Shown one piece after another: positions 1 through 8,200 of a stretch of 64,000 nucleotides of DNA. Source of the stretch: a bacterium D16-51 (GTDB taxonomy: Bacteria; Bacillota; Clostridia; Lachnospirales; Lachnospiraceae); assembly GCA_003612285.1 (NCBI GenBank), contig RAYE01000005.1, positions 1 through 64,000 of the forward strand, given 5' to 3'. The first letter of the stretch is position 1. Each line of letters opens with the position of its first letter. A model generated the notes under the pieces. It saw only the letters and a program-made list of their open reading frames with translations, had not been told where the DNA came from and did not search any database. The position numbers were made by a program, and so were the translations under genes.

Positions 1-860
1 GTACCGCCTTCACTTTCTTCCTTCGGGATTACTTCATCAATAAACGGCTGGAGATCGTCTAAGCAGTCCTCAATGATTTCGGCGGTATCTCCGTAAACAT
101 CTATGGTAATGATTTCTTCCGCATGTCCCATTAGCTGTGATACCGCTTTAGGATTGAAATTGTTCCTTAATAAGATAGTGCAGAAGGTACTTCTCAAATC
201 ATGCAATCTTATATCGGGCAGTCCATTGTCCTCCAGCAGCTTTTTATAATGCCTCCAGTGAAAATCCTTGCTTCTCGGACGCCCATAGGTGGAACAGCAG
301 ATATAATCCAAATCCTGAAATGTTCCTGACCGCCTTCTGCGGTTCTTCTCATACACTTTTCTTTCTTCCAGAATGGCTTCAAATACATAATCCGGTATGG
401 GGATGGTTCGGCAGCTGGACGGCGTTTTCAACCCAATTTCCTGTTTTGTAAACGTCTTAGCCGGGAAGTCCCCGGCAGTCGTGTTTGGCTTCTTGCCTAA
501 CTGCCGCTGCACTTTCAATGTCCGGTTGATATAATCTATATCCGAATATTTTACCCCATTGATTTCACACCGCCTCAATCCTAACAGCACTGCAAATAAT
601 ACCTGCATATGGATTGGCGTTTCCCTGCTCGCTTCAATGAGCGTTAAAACCTGCTCCATATTCAACGTCTTTTGTATATCAATGTTCCGGGTGTGATAGG
701 CTTTATTCTCTACCTGCTTTGGCAGAGCCACATCAATCGTTGGGTTTATGGAAATGATTTTTTTATTCACAGCATACTGCATGGACGTATTCATCACCGT
801 TTTTACCAGCCTTGCAATAGAAGCCGAAACAGCCGTTTCTTCATAATAAAGGCTCTGGAT
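1..860 (-). pseudogene. Tyrosine recombinase (phage/ICE integrase), N-terminally truncated, runs off the left edge
   Basis: Reading the minus strand from about 860 to 1 gives an open frame with the tyrosine recombinase catalytic domain. It contains an 'LLGLRRCEI' segment (first catalytic Arg), 'IRLHDLRSTF' (the HxLR box) and 'LMGHAEEIITIDVYGD' (the conserved His and the nucleophilic Tyr). The last visible residues are an acidic tail, and the stop lies outside the window. At the other end the arm-binding and most of the core-binding N-terminal domain is missing: the frame passes straight into transposase sequence at about 855-870, with no start codon of its own. The N-terminal part therefore seems to have been replaced by a truncated insertion sequence, and the gene is probably inactive. 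It may be the integrase of the tail-encoding prophage to its right or of another element; the window cannot decide. Confidence 0.8.
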
Positions 861-1600
861 ATGAAAGGTTCGCTGGTGAACCACGTATCCATCAGTACAC
901 AGGATGCTTCGATGCCCGCTTCAAGCGCACTGTGGATCAGAGCAGCTGCAGCCCCCGGCTTCTTCATTATGGCATCTTCCCGCGCTTTTGCGCCATTGGT
1001 CCGCCTGTCAATAGATTCGTTTGCATGGTTTATACGCTTCTCCCCGTTGGCGGACGCCAGCATGTTGAATGAAACAGGCAAGAAACTGCAACCGTCCATC
1101 CAGCCGGACAGCAGGAGGCTGAAGCCCTTGACGGTTTTATGGATGACATGACCATGGACGAAAGAAAGCAGCCCAGCCTTTTTACTTTTTCCGCGTGGAA
1201 TGACAGAATCATCCAGAACAAAACATTTAACCCTTTCCGGGTGTGTAAGCGTGCTGAAATATGCGGCGGCCTTTCCAGAAAGCAACAGCACAAACCGTCT
1301 CCAGCTGTAATGGCAGTTGGACAGGAAACGGTAATATGTACTTTTCGCACACGCGGTTTCCTGCTTTTTTGAACCAGGAAACCGGAACAGGTCTGTACCT
1401 TCGAACACCAGCATGAGGAGGAACTGGAAGATTTCAAACGCGGTACGCTTCTTCCCGCCATCCCCATTCCTGGAACAGCTGGCTTTGCATATGTTAGACT
1501 GTTTGAGCAGGGCGCTGATTTTCAATTCCCGGATGGCTTTGATAAATTGTATATTTATTTCAGGTAAAGTATTTTCATTTGTACTGTTTTGTAATATCAT
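803..1600 (-). pseudogene. IS4-type DDE transposase, C-terminal part missing
   Basis: The protein has a DDE transposase layout: a first acidic motif in 'CFVLDDSVIPRGKS' (about residues 126-140), then 'HGHVIHKTVKGFSLL', and a second acidic motif in 'VLMDTWFTSEPFI' (about 236-249). Family members continue for roughly 150-200 residues beyond this point with the catalytic Glu. Here homology stops right after the second Asp motif, and the last about 18 codons are an accidental read-through into the integrase fragment. The third catalytic residue is therefore absent. The start at 1600 follows an AGGAGA-like site. The upstream IS end is probably near 1740, but I could not define a terminal inverted repeat. 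The deletion that fused it to the recombinase may also have removed the missing left part of the prophage (inference). Confidence 0.75.
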
Positions 1601-1778
1601 AAAGTTAGCATCTCCTCTCGGTTTTTTGAGTTTATGGGTTAACTTTATGATACCAGAGGCAGATGCTTTTTTCTATGTCAACAGGACATTTTTTGTCTTA
1701 AATATATTAAGATTTATAAGGATTTCAGGTTGAAATCCCTATGGGAAAGTTGAGTTATTAATTATTTTTTATTTTTTT

Positions 1779-1919
1779 ACAACCATAAAAAGCCTTAGTT
1801 CCAATCTTCTTGACATTTTATCCAACCGTCACAGACTTTACAGTGTTGGAGATTCCGTAAGCAATACAGTTGATTGGTTCGGCTTTAAGGCAAAAGGTGC
1901 AGGAACCCCTTCTCCATAA
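1779..1919 (+). pseudogene. C-terminal remnant of a phage protein upstream of the tape measure gene
   Basis: An open frame of about 46 codons without a start codon ends with TAA at 1917-1919. Its reading includes 'LYSVGDSVSNTVDWFGFKAK' and ends in a Gly/Pro/Ser tail. It resembles coding rather than random sequence, and it lies between the truncated IS and the tape measure gene, where the tail tube or tail assembly genes would be expected. I do not recognise the family. It is most likely the 3' end of a structural gene whose 5' part was removed by the IS-associated deletion. Confidence 0.35.
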
Positions 1920-2281
1920 ACAAATTTCTCAGCCCCCGTTACATAAAACTCTTCAAAAATTTGACACATGCGCTAAAATCGGGAACTCCCAGCTATCTTT
2001 CCTATCTTCCCAACTAACACAAAATGCCATAAAGGGAACGCCTGTCTGTTATACTTCTGCAAAAAAACGTTAAACCAGCAATCCCACTATTCTGCAGCAG
2101 AACTGTTGACTGCCATCCATTTGCTTTTATGAAGGCAGGCGGAAAACATGGGAAGTACTATCTTATACAATGAATGCCGCAACACATTTGATGAAGATAT
2201 TTTAAAAATTCGGAACTCTGAGAGATTATTTCAGTAATCTCTCTTTATATATATAAATATAAAGCCAAGGAGGTAAAATCA
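1920..2281 (+). other. Gap before the tape measure gene, no intact gene seen
   Basis: This stretch holds only short frames broken by stops. One of 29 codons (2148-2237) begins with ATG but has no clear ribosome binding site. A hairpin 'GAGAGATTATTTCAGTAATCTCTC' type repeat lies at about 2219-2242. In siphophages this is the slot for the tail assembly chaperone pair, often joined by a programmed frameshift. The sequence may be a decayed version, but I cannot support a gene call. Confidence 0.4.
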
Positions 2282-3811
2282 TTGGAAAATAACGAACCTA
2301 TTCTAAAATTAACCGGGCTGTTAAACAAACAATCCAGCAAAAAGCAAATTAATTCCAGCATCAAAGAACTGGAAAAAGCAGTCCATACCATCCGCCTGAC
2401 CGCCATACTTGCCAGGGGTGAAAGCCGGCAGCAGCTAAAACAGTACGCCAGACAGCTTGAAAGCCAGCTTACGCAGATAAAGCTCAAGGCAAAAATTGAC
2501 AAAAGGGAGTTAAAAACTGAGATAGATAAGGCTTTCAACAGCCTTTCTTTCAAAGAAATTGAAACAGGGTTTAACAGCGGGAAAACAAAGCTGAAAATCC
2601 AGAAATTAATTGCAGATGCCAAAAAAGCTATCCAGGACGCCCCTGTGCCCCTGAATCTCAATTTAAAATTGGACAGCCTGGAAAACTTTTTTGACAGGTT
2701 AAGTTCTGCCTTTCAAATGGTTAGGATGACAGCCGGAAGCTTCCAGAAAAGCTTAAAGACAATCCAAAAAAACAATTCAACCCTTGCAAAGATTTCAGAA
2801 GCAAACCATTTTACGGAAAGTGAAACAAAAAGCTTAGGCAGCGCTTCTTATGGCGCTGCATCAAAATACGGCATGCTTTCTTCCGATTACCTGTCAGCCA
2901 TCCATGGATTTAATAATCAAGGCATTTACGGGCAAAAGGGAAACTCCCTCGGAGAATTGTCCTTAAAAGCCCAGACGGCAGGCCGCCTAAGTCCGGAAAC
3001 AGCGCAAAACTACCTGCTGGCCGCAAACGCTGCCTACAAATATAAAGAGGATGCCAAAAAGCTGTCTGACGTCCTTGACGGACAGATCGCACTTGCCGGC
3101 AAATACCATGTAAACCTGAAGACAATGGCTTCCGTCATGGAAAAAGCTGGTTCTACAGCCTCCAATGCAGGCATTAAAATCAACGAACTGTCCGCCTTGG
3201 CGGGGACAATCGCAGAAAATACAAGGCAAGACGGGGAAGCCATTGGCGAAGGCATCCAGTCCATTATCTCTGCCCTGCAGGACATTTCCTCTGATAAAAT
3301 AGCAAACACGCTGCAAAAAGCCAATGCTGCCATGGCAGAAACAGCCGGCAGCGCAGAAAATCTCCGAACCCCCGTCGAAATCTTAAAGGATTTGGCCATT
3401 GCATATAATGCGCTGGAAGAAAAGACTCCATTAAAAAATGAGATTACAGAAAACATTGGGCAGAACCACCCGGAACAGCTGGCGGCGCTCCTGGCTGGCT
3501 GGCAGGAGTATGAAAACATGCTTGCAGAATATTCCAGAGGAAAGAGCTCTGCAATAGAAACGGCAGGGCAGTCCGCCCAGAATTTAACCGGGACGCTCAA
3601 TAGGCTGTCCAATAGCTGGACAGAGTTTGTCAACAGCATAATACATTCCGATGCACTCAAGACAGGCTCTGTTTTGATTGACAACATCATCCAGCATGCC
3701 TCAGAGCTTGTCCCTGCCCTATCCCCATTAGGGACACTTGGATTAGAAGCTGGTTTATATACAAGCTTCAAGAACACTGGTAAACGCCGTATGAGTGTAC
3801 GGATTTCATAA
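2282..3811 (+). CDS. Phage tail tape measure protein, 5' exon
   Basis: This is the N-terminal part of the tail tape measure protein, which sets tail length and is ejected with the DNA. Translation starts at TTG 2282, eight bases after a strong AAGGAGG. The first about 130 residues are charged coiled coil. From about residue 140 there is the usual phage tape measure core with Ala-rich helices, including 'AGSTASNAGIKINELSALAG' and 'AQNLTGTLNRLSNSWTEF', ending in 'LGTLGLEAGLYTSFKNTGK'. The frame stops at 3811, but this appears to be intronic: the predicted 5' splice site is after T3792, so only 2282-3792 would be exon. Splicing to 5296 continues the frame through codon ATT. Without splicing a 509-residue fragment would be made. 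The protein family is clear; the exact splice site is inferred. Confidence 0.9.
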   Translation: MENNEPILKLTGLLNKQSSKKQINSSIKELEKAVHTIRLTAILARGESRQQLKQYARQLESQLTQIKLKAKIDKRELKTEIDKAFNSLSFKEIETGFNSGKTKLKIQKLIADAKKAIQDAPVPLNLNLKLDSLENFFDRLSSAFQMVRMTAGSFQKSLKTIQKNNSTLAKISEANHFTESETKSLGSASYGAASKYGMLSSDYLSAIHGFNNQGIYGQKGNSLGELSLKAQTAGRLSPETAQNYLLAANAAYKYKEDAKKLSDVLDGQIALAGKYHVNLKTMASVMEKAGSTASNAGIKINELSALAGTIAENTRQDGEAIGEGIQSIISALQDISSDKIANTLQKANAAMAETAGSAENLRTPVEILKDLAIAYNALEEKTPLKNEITENIGQNHPEQLAALLAGWQEYENMLAEYSRGKSSAIETAGQSAQNLTGTLNRLSNSWTEFVNSIIHSDALKTGSVLIDNIIQHASELVPALSPLGTLGLEAGLYTSFKNTGKRRMSVRIS

Positions 3812-4295
3812 ACTGTTATTTGTTTTGAATATGCCCTTCATACCTAAGTTACCCGGCAGACCGGGTTTCAAAGGCAGGAATGTGTGAACTTAGTCAACTC
3901 ACAGTGTTCTATAAAATAAACCGTAATTGGGGCTGCTATCCCCCAGTGCTGGGAAGCTTTATTATAGTGAATATATAGTGCCGTATAGCTACAACGTGAT
4001 TGGAAACGATGGGCGTGACATGCACTCCGAAAGGATGCCAGCAATGGCAAGAAAATATACGGCAGGCCATATGGGAAACCTAAGTGGCGCGCCTCTTTGG
4101 ATTCAGGCTAAACCACCAATCAGCAGCGGAAACCCTAAGTCTGGTAACCCAGATATGGAAGTGTCCAGAGACTTTGTAAACGGTTTTGAGTCAGAAATGG
4201 CTTGTAAAAGACAGTCCAAACCAAGAAGGAAAACTTGCCCGTGACTGGGTAGAAACCAAAAGAGTGATACTGCTCCCCTGTTTCTTGATAGCAAT

Positions 4296-4386
4296 AAAAA
4301 AGGTGCGAAGCCTTTCCAGGCTCGAAAACACCTCGCCAGGCAAGGCTACTGTCGCACCTAAGAAGAACGCAAAACCAGCGTTCTTC
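4296..4386 (-). repeat. Dispersed structured repeat family I, copy a (with extra hairpin)
   Basis: Read on the minus strand the element is: hairpin GAAGAACGC/GCGTTCTTC, then stem P1 GGTGCGA/TCGCACC (plus-strand arms at 4352-4358 and 4302-4308), inner stem P2 AGCCTT/AAGGCT, a distal GGC/GCC stem with a GA-rich internal loop, then a T-tract (plus-strand A-run 4296-4301). It looks like an elaborate intrinsic terminator oriented for minus-strand transcripts. Three other copies lie at 4557-4614, 39772-39861 and 40469-40531. Confidence 0.75.
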
Positions 4387-4415
4387 ATTCTCAAATCAGC
4401 GCAATTTCCTATAAA

Positions 4416-4559
4416 GTCAAATACCCCGCCGCAGAGCAACGGAGCATGACCTAGCTTCTCTTTAGCTTGTTCGACTCAGAGGGGCGGGGTATTTGACCCA
4501 CGCGCAGTCGCCAAGCGCAAGCAAGCTTGCGTTTGGCTCGTTGCATACGCGAGAATAAA
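4416..4559 (-). repeat. Dispersed structured repeat family II, copy a
   Basis: A 15-bp perfect inverted repeat, GTCAAATACCCCGCC at 4416-4430 and its complement at 4483-4497, encloses a conserved internal segment with 'GAGCA..GG.GCATGACCTAG'. A second hairpin region, about 4508-4540 (AAGCGCAAGC/GCTTGCGTT), follows. The right end is the conserved 'GTTGCATACGCGAGAATAAA'. A second copy with the same landmarks, but a different apical hairpin and a degenerate left arm, is at 24563-24730. Copy a lies inside the tape measure intron, flanked by two family I copies. No protein is encoded. Confidence 0.7.
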
Positions 4560-4614
4560 AAAGGTGCGAAGCCTTTCCAGACTTAAAACACCTCGTCAGG
4601 TAAGACTCCGCACC
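4557..4614 (-). repeat. Dispersed structured repeat family I, copy b, probable terminator of the zinc-ribbon gene
   Basis: Arms GGTGCGA (4563-4569) and CCGCACC (4608-4614) form P1, with the T-tract on the minus strand (A-run 4557-4562). Compared with copy a, the distal stem changes from GGC/GCC to GAC/GTC and P2 changes a C-G pair to U.G, which keeps pairing. It sits about 90 bases downstream of the minus-strand zinc-ribbon gene, in the right orientation to end its transcript. Confidence 0.7.
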
Positions 4615-4703
4615 TAAGAAGAAACAGGGTAATGTATGGACTTCTCCTTGCCATCGTGGAAAAAACGGAGAACATTTTATCGGTATGTAAAACAGGCAGC
4701 ATC

Positions 4704-5168
4704 TTAAAAATCACTATTGCAATGGTTACAATGCCACTGCTTACTGTTCCTGCCCATGCTGAAAATCCCAAAAACTGCTGTATGCAATGCTTTGGAAGCA
4801 ACCGAAATCCTCTTTACATTAGTCGCGTGGCAATATGGACAGGACACGCCATATTGGTTGCCAATATCACGGCCTTCCAGAACCGCCCTGCCATGTTCCA
4901 TCATTGCCCTATATTCCTCCCATTGCTGAAGTTGTATATCGTCTTTATTATCAAAATAATACTGATCAAAGTTTGGGGATGTCAGAACAAGGTCACGAAT
5001 TAGCTTTTGCTCCATATCTTTACTAAGCAATACTTTAAAATCAGGGTTTTCAAAATATTCGTCGGGCACTGGCCTAAGCCGATTTTTACAAATATCACAT
5101 ATATCATCTTGTTTTCCACCATGATATTGCCATAAATGACCACATTTATCACAATAATATAACGCCAT
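4704..5168 (-). CDS. Zinc-ribbon protein encoded antisense inside the group I intron
   Basis: A 154-residue protein whose start at 5168 is set by a strong GAGGAGGA site. An upstream in-frame extension to 5228 lacks such a site. Two zinc-binding Cys sets are visible. The N-terminal one has CDKC (about residues 5-8) with CDIC (about 24-27). The C-terminal one has CPYC (about 111-114) with CNHC near the end, separated by a hydrophobic 'SKALHTAVFGIF' helix. The middle is charged and helical. Proteins with this C-terminal ribbon occur in Firmicutes genomes and prophages without assigned function, as far as I know. It is transcribed against the tape measure gene and is not an intron homing endonuclease. 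Its own terminator is probably repeat family I copy b. Role unknown. Confidence 0.75.
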   Translation of the reverse strand: MALYYCDKCGHLWQYHGGKQDDICDICKNRLRPVPDEYFENPDFKVLLSKDMEQKLIRDLVLTSPNFDQYYFDNKDDIQLQQWEEYRAMMEHGRAVLEGRDIGNQYGVSCPYCHATNVKRISVASKALHTAVFGIFSMGRNSKQWHCNHCNSDF

Positions 5169-5296
5169 AATACATCTCCTCCTCTTATTATATAATCTAA
5201 TAATACCAAAGATAACCATACTTTTCAACTAATACCCTAATTCATCTTAATAGTCTCCGCCTTCTATAGTACTCCACAACTTCTATAAATAATAGT

Positions 5297-8200
5297 ATGA
5301 TTATCAAAACATTTAACAGTGACTTGGATGACCTTAATCATAAAATTGGGTTTAGTAAACGCAGTTTTGCAGAATGGTGGACACAAATAAAAGAATCCTT
5401 TAACGAAGGAGAAAACTTGCTTTTAAAGTTTAAAAATGCATTTGCAACAGCACTTATACCCCAAAATAATATGTCCTGGAAAACTACACCATCAGGTGAA
5501 ATTGTTACAAATAGCAATATAGACTCCTACCTTGAAAAATTAGAAAAACCTGACGCTGAAAATCTATTACAAGAATTGCAGGATATTCAGGCGCAAGTAA
5601 ATGCAGGCACTACTAGTTGGAATAACTATTTTAAAACTTACAACGGTGCCAAAAGATACATTGTTGACTTTATCCAAAAGACTGACCTCCAAAAAGCCAG
5701 CGTAGAAGACCTTATCAACGCCAACAAAGCTGCCCGGGAATCAGCAATTGCCCACAACAACGCCCTGAAACAACAGACACTTGGTGCAAAAGCTGCCACA
5801 GTTGCAACCAAGGTACTCTCTGCAACGCTCAACTCCATTGCAATGATAGCAATTGGAGAAGCAATCAGTGCCTTAATCTCTGGAATTGATTACCTAATCC
5901 ATAAAGAAGAAAAGGAAAACGAGGCATTAGATGACGCCCAGGAAAAGTTTAACCAGACAACACAGGAAGTCAACAGCCTTCAGGCACAGTTAGATTCCAC
6001 AAAAAGCAGGATCAGTGAACTGCAAGAGTTAGCCAATAATGGCACAATCTCCATAGCAGAGGAAAATGAACTGAAAACCCTGCAAAAAACGAATGATGAA
6101 TTGGAGCGGAAAATTGCATTAAGGGAAAAAGAGCGGGCAGATGATGCAGAAGAACTGCTGCGAAAAGCAAAAACAAAAGTTGATAATAAAACACAGTATT
6201 TTTATGTCCGTTACGACGATGAAGGAAACACACATCCTGTAGCAAAAAAAGGCAATGCCATAGACAGGCTGCAAGATAATCTTACTGCCTACCAGGATAT
6301 GGCCAGCCATGGCGATTTAACTGAAGATAGATTTAATGCAGAAAACTTTAATAAAAAGGTCAGCAAGGATGCAAAAATTGTTGGCAAACTTATAGACGCA
6401 TACAAATCGCTTACAGATGCAGGAATCACTTTAACATCTGAACAACAAAAAGAATACAACTCTGCCTTAAAAGCCCAGGATGCCTACCTGCTCTATTCCT
6501 ACACCCTTGAACAGACTAAAGAAAGATTCCAGGGGTTAACAGAAGAACAGCAGCGTTCTATTATCCATAATAAATTAATGGAAAAAGGGCTGACAATGCA
6601 GGAAGCAGACTCTGTACTAAAAAATATACAAAAAGAAGATTTAGGCGAATATTATGATTTTGACTTTAATTTCCCGCTCCCGGACCGCAATGATTTTCAA
6701 ACAGCAGAAGCATATGGGCAGGCGTATGCCGAAGCCTGGAAAAAGGGCGTTAACAATGACATCGCTATTGGGTTTGACAAAGCCTGGGACGCCCTGGACA
6801 ATCCAGAGGATGCCGCCTTACAAAATCTTAAAGATGAACTCTTAGCCCTGGCAAAACAAGGAAAACTTACAGAAGAATCATTTAATAAAACTACTGGCGC
6901 TAAGTCATGGCTAAACCAGGTTGGCCTTTCTGCAAAAGAAACCGTTAAGCATATCAACCAGCTAAAAGAAGTTTCCTCTGTTGAACAGTTGGCTTCCATG
7001 AAGACAGGCATCTCTTCCATTTCCGATATATTAAGCCAGAAGCAGGAAAACCTCAGTGATAAAAGCACCGAAAAAAACGGCATTGGCTCTGATATACTCA
7101 GTTCTATGCCAGACGATATTAAATCCTGTACAGAAGCATATGAAAACTTTTATGAAGTATTGGGGAACGGTTCATCTACTATGGCTGACTGTCGGGAAGC
7201 AGCAAGCCAACTGGCAAATGCATATATAAACAGCAATAACTTCCTGGCCAATCTGACTAGCTCTAATAAAGAATGCTATATTGCAGAATTGCAGGCAATG
7301 GGAATTGAAAATGCAGATATTATTGTAAAAAGCATGCTAATACAGAAGGAAGCAGAATTAAGTGCAGAAAAACAGTGGGCAAAGGCAACAACACTTGACC
7401 TTGCAAATGCAACTTACAATGAAATCACAGCACTTGCAGAAGAACAAAAATGGTCCGATGAAACCACAAATGCATTATACAGACTGGCTCTTGAAAAGCA
7501 AATAGCAAATGGCGTTTCTCTAGACTCATTATCAGACATAGATAACCTGATAGCTTTAGTTGATGCAATCGGCGGAACTACAACTGCCCTTTCTGCATAT
7601 CGTAAATTAATGGAAAATCCAAGCAGCGTCTCCACTTCAGAACTTGCAGAAGCACAACGCAAATCCAAAAAGGAGATAGAAACTGCCAGAGAAAAAGCTG
7701 CCAGATCTAAAAAACCTGTCTTTTCACCAAAATCCCCAAAAATTCCCGAATCAAATAACCAAAATTCTTCTATAAAACCAGAGCCCGTCAAGGAATCCAA
7801 ACAGGAAATTGACTGGCTGTCACAAAAACTTACCTTCCTGCAAGATAAAGTGGATATGTTGAAAACAAAATTTGAAAACCTGTTTTCAACACCAAAGAAG
7901 AATAGAAACCTCAACAACCAGATAAAGGAAACCTCAAAACTTCTTACAGCACAAGAAAAAGCATCTGCAAGATACCAAAAAAAAGCAGGCAGTTATTATA
8001 ACAGTAACAAAAAAGTTCTGACTAAAAATGGCATTTCTCTTAAAATGCTCCAAAACGGCTCATATAATATCAGATCTTACAAATCAAGCATTGCCAACAT
8101 CATACAGACATATGAGGCATACTATGATAAAGCACAGGATGCCAGAAAAGCAACCCTTGAATTGTCTGCTTCCATCAGGGAACTTTCAAAACAGAAATTA

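Larger units (their letters stand above)
3793..5295 (+). ncRNA. Group I self-splicing intron interrupting the tape measure gene
   Basis: Group I core elements can be drawn by eye. P1: CCGTAT at 3787-3792 pairs with GTACGG at 3797-3802, giving the required U.G wobble at the splice site. P2: CTAAGTT 3844-3850 with AACTTAG 3887-3893, enclosing hairpin CCCGG/CCGGG. P3: ACTCA about 3896-3900 with TGAGT about 4187-4191. P4: GCTGCT 3932-3937 with AGCAGC 4122-4127. P6: TCTGG/CCAGA about 4140-4153. P7: GACT in the R-like GTCCAGAGACTTT (4163-4175) with AGTC in the S-like AAGACAGTCC (about 4208-4217). The 3' splice site is assigned to G5295, the only nearby G that keeps the exons in frame. The interior after about 4250 holds repeat copies and an opposite-strand zinc-ribbon gene rather than a homing endonuclease. 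P9, P10 and the 3' end remain uncertain. Confidence 0.75.

Noticed and set aside
1870-2073. A 67-codon plus-strand ORF upstream of the tape measure gene
   Set aside because: No ribosome binding site, low-quality composition, and it overlaps the frame of the structural-gene remnant ending at 1919.
3927-4449. Several plus and minus ORFs of 60-105 codons in the intron core
   Set aside because: They overlap the ribozyme core and repeat copies, lack ribosome binding sites and have no coding character.
3780-5296. Group II intron interrupting the tape measure gene
   Set aside because: No domain V hairpin or reverse transcriptase ORF was seen, while P3, P4 and P7 pairings of a group I core can be drawn.
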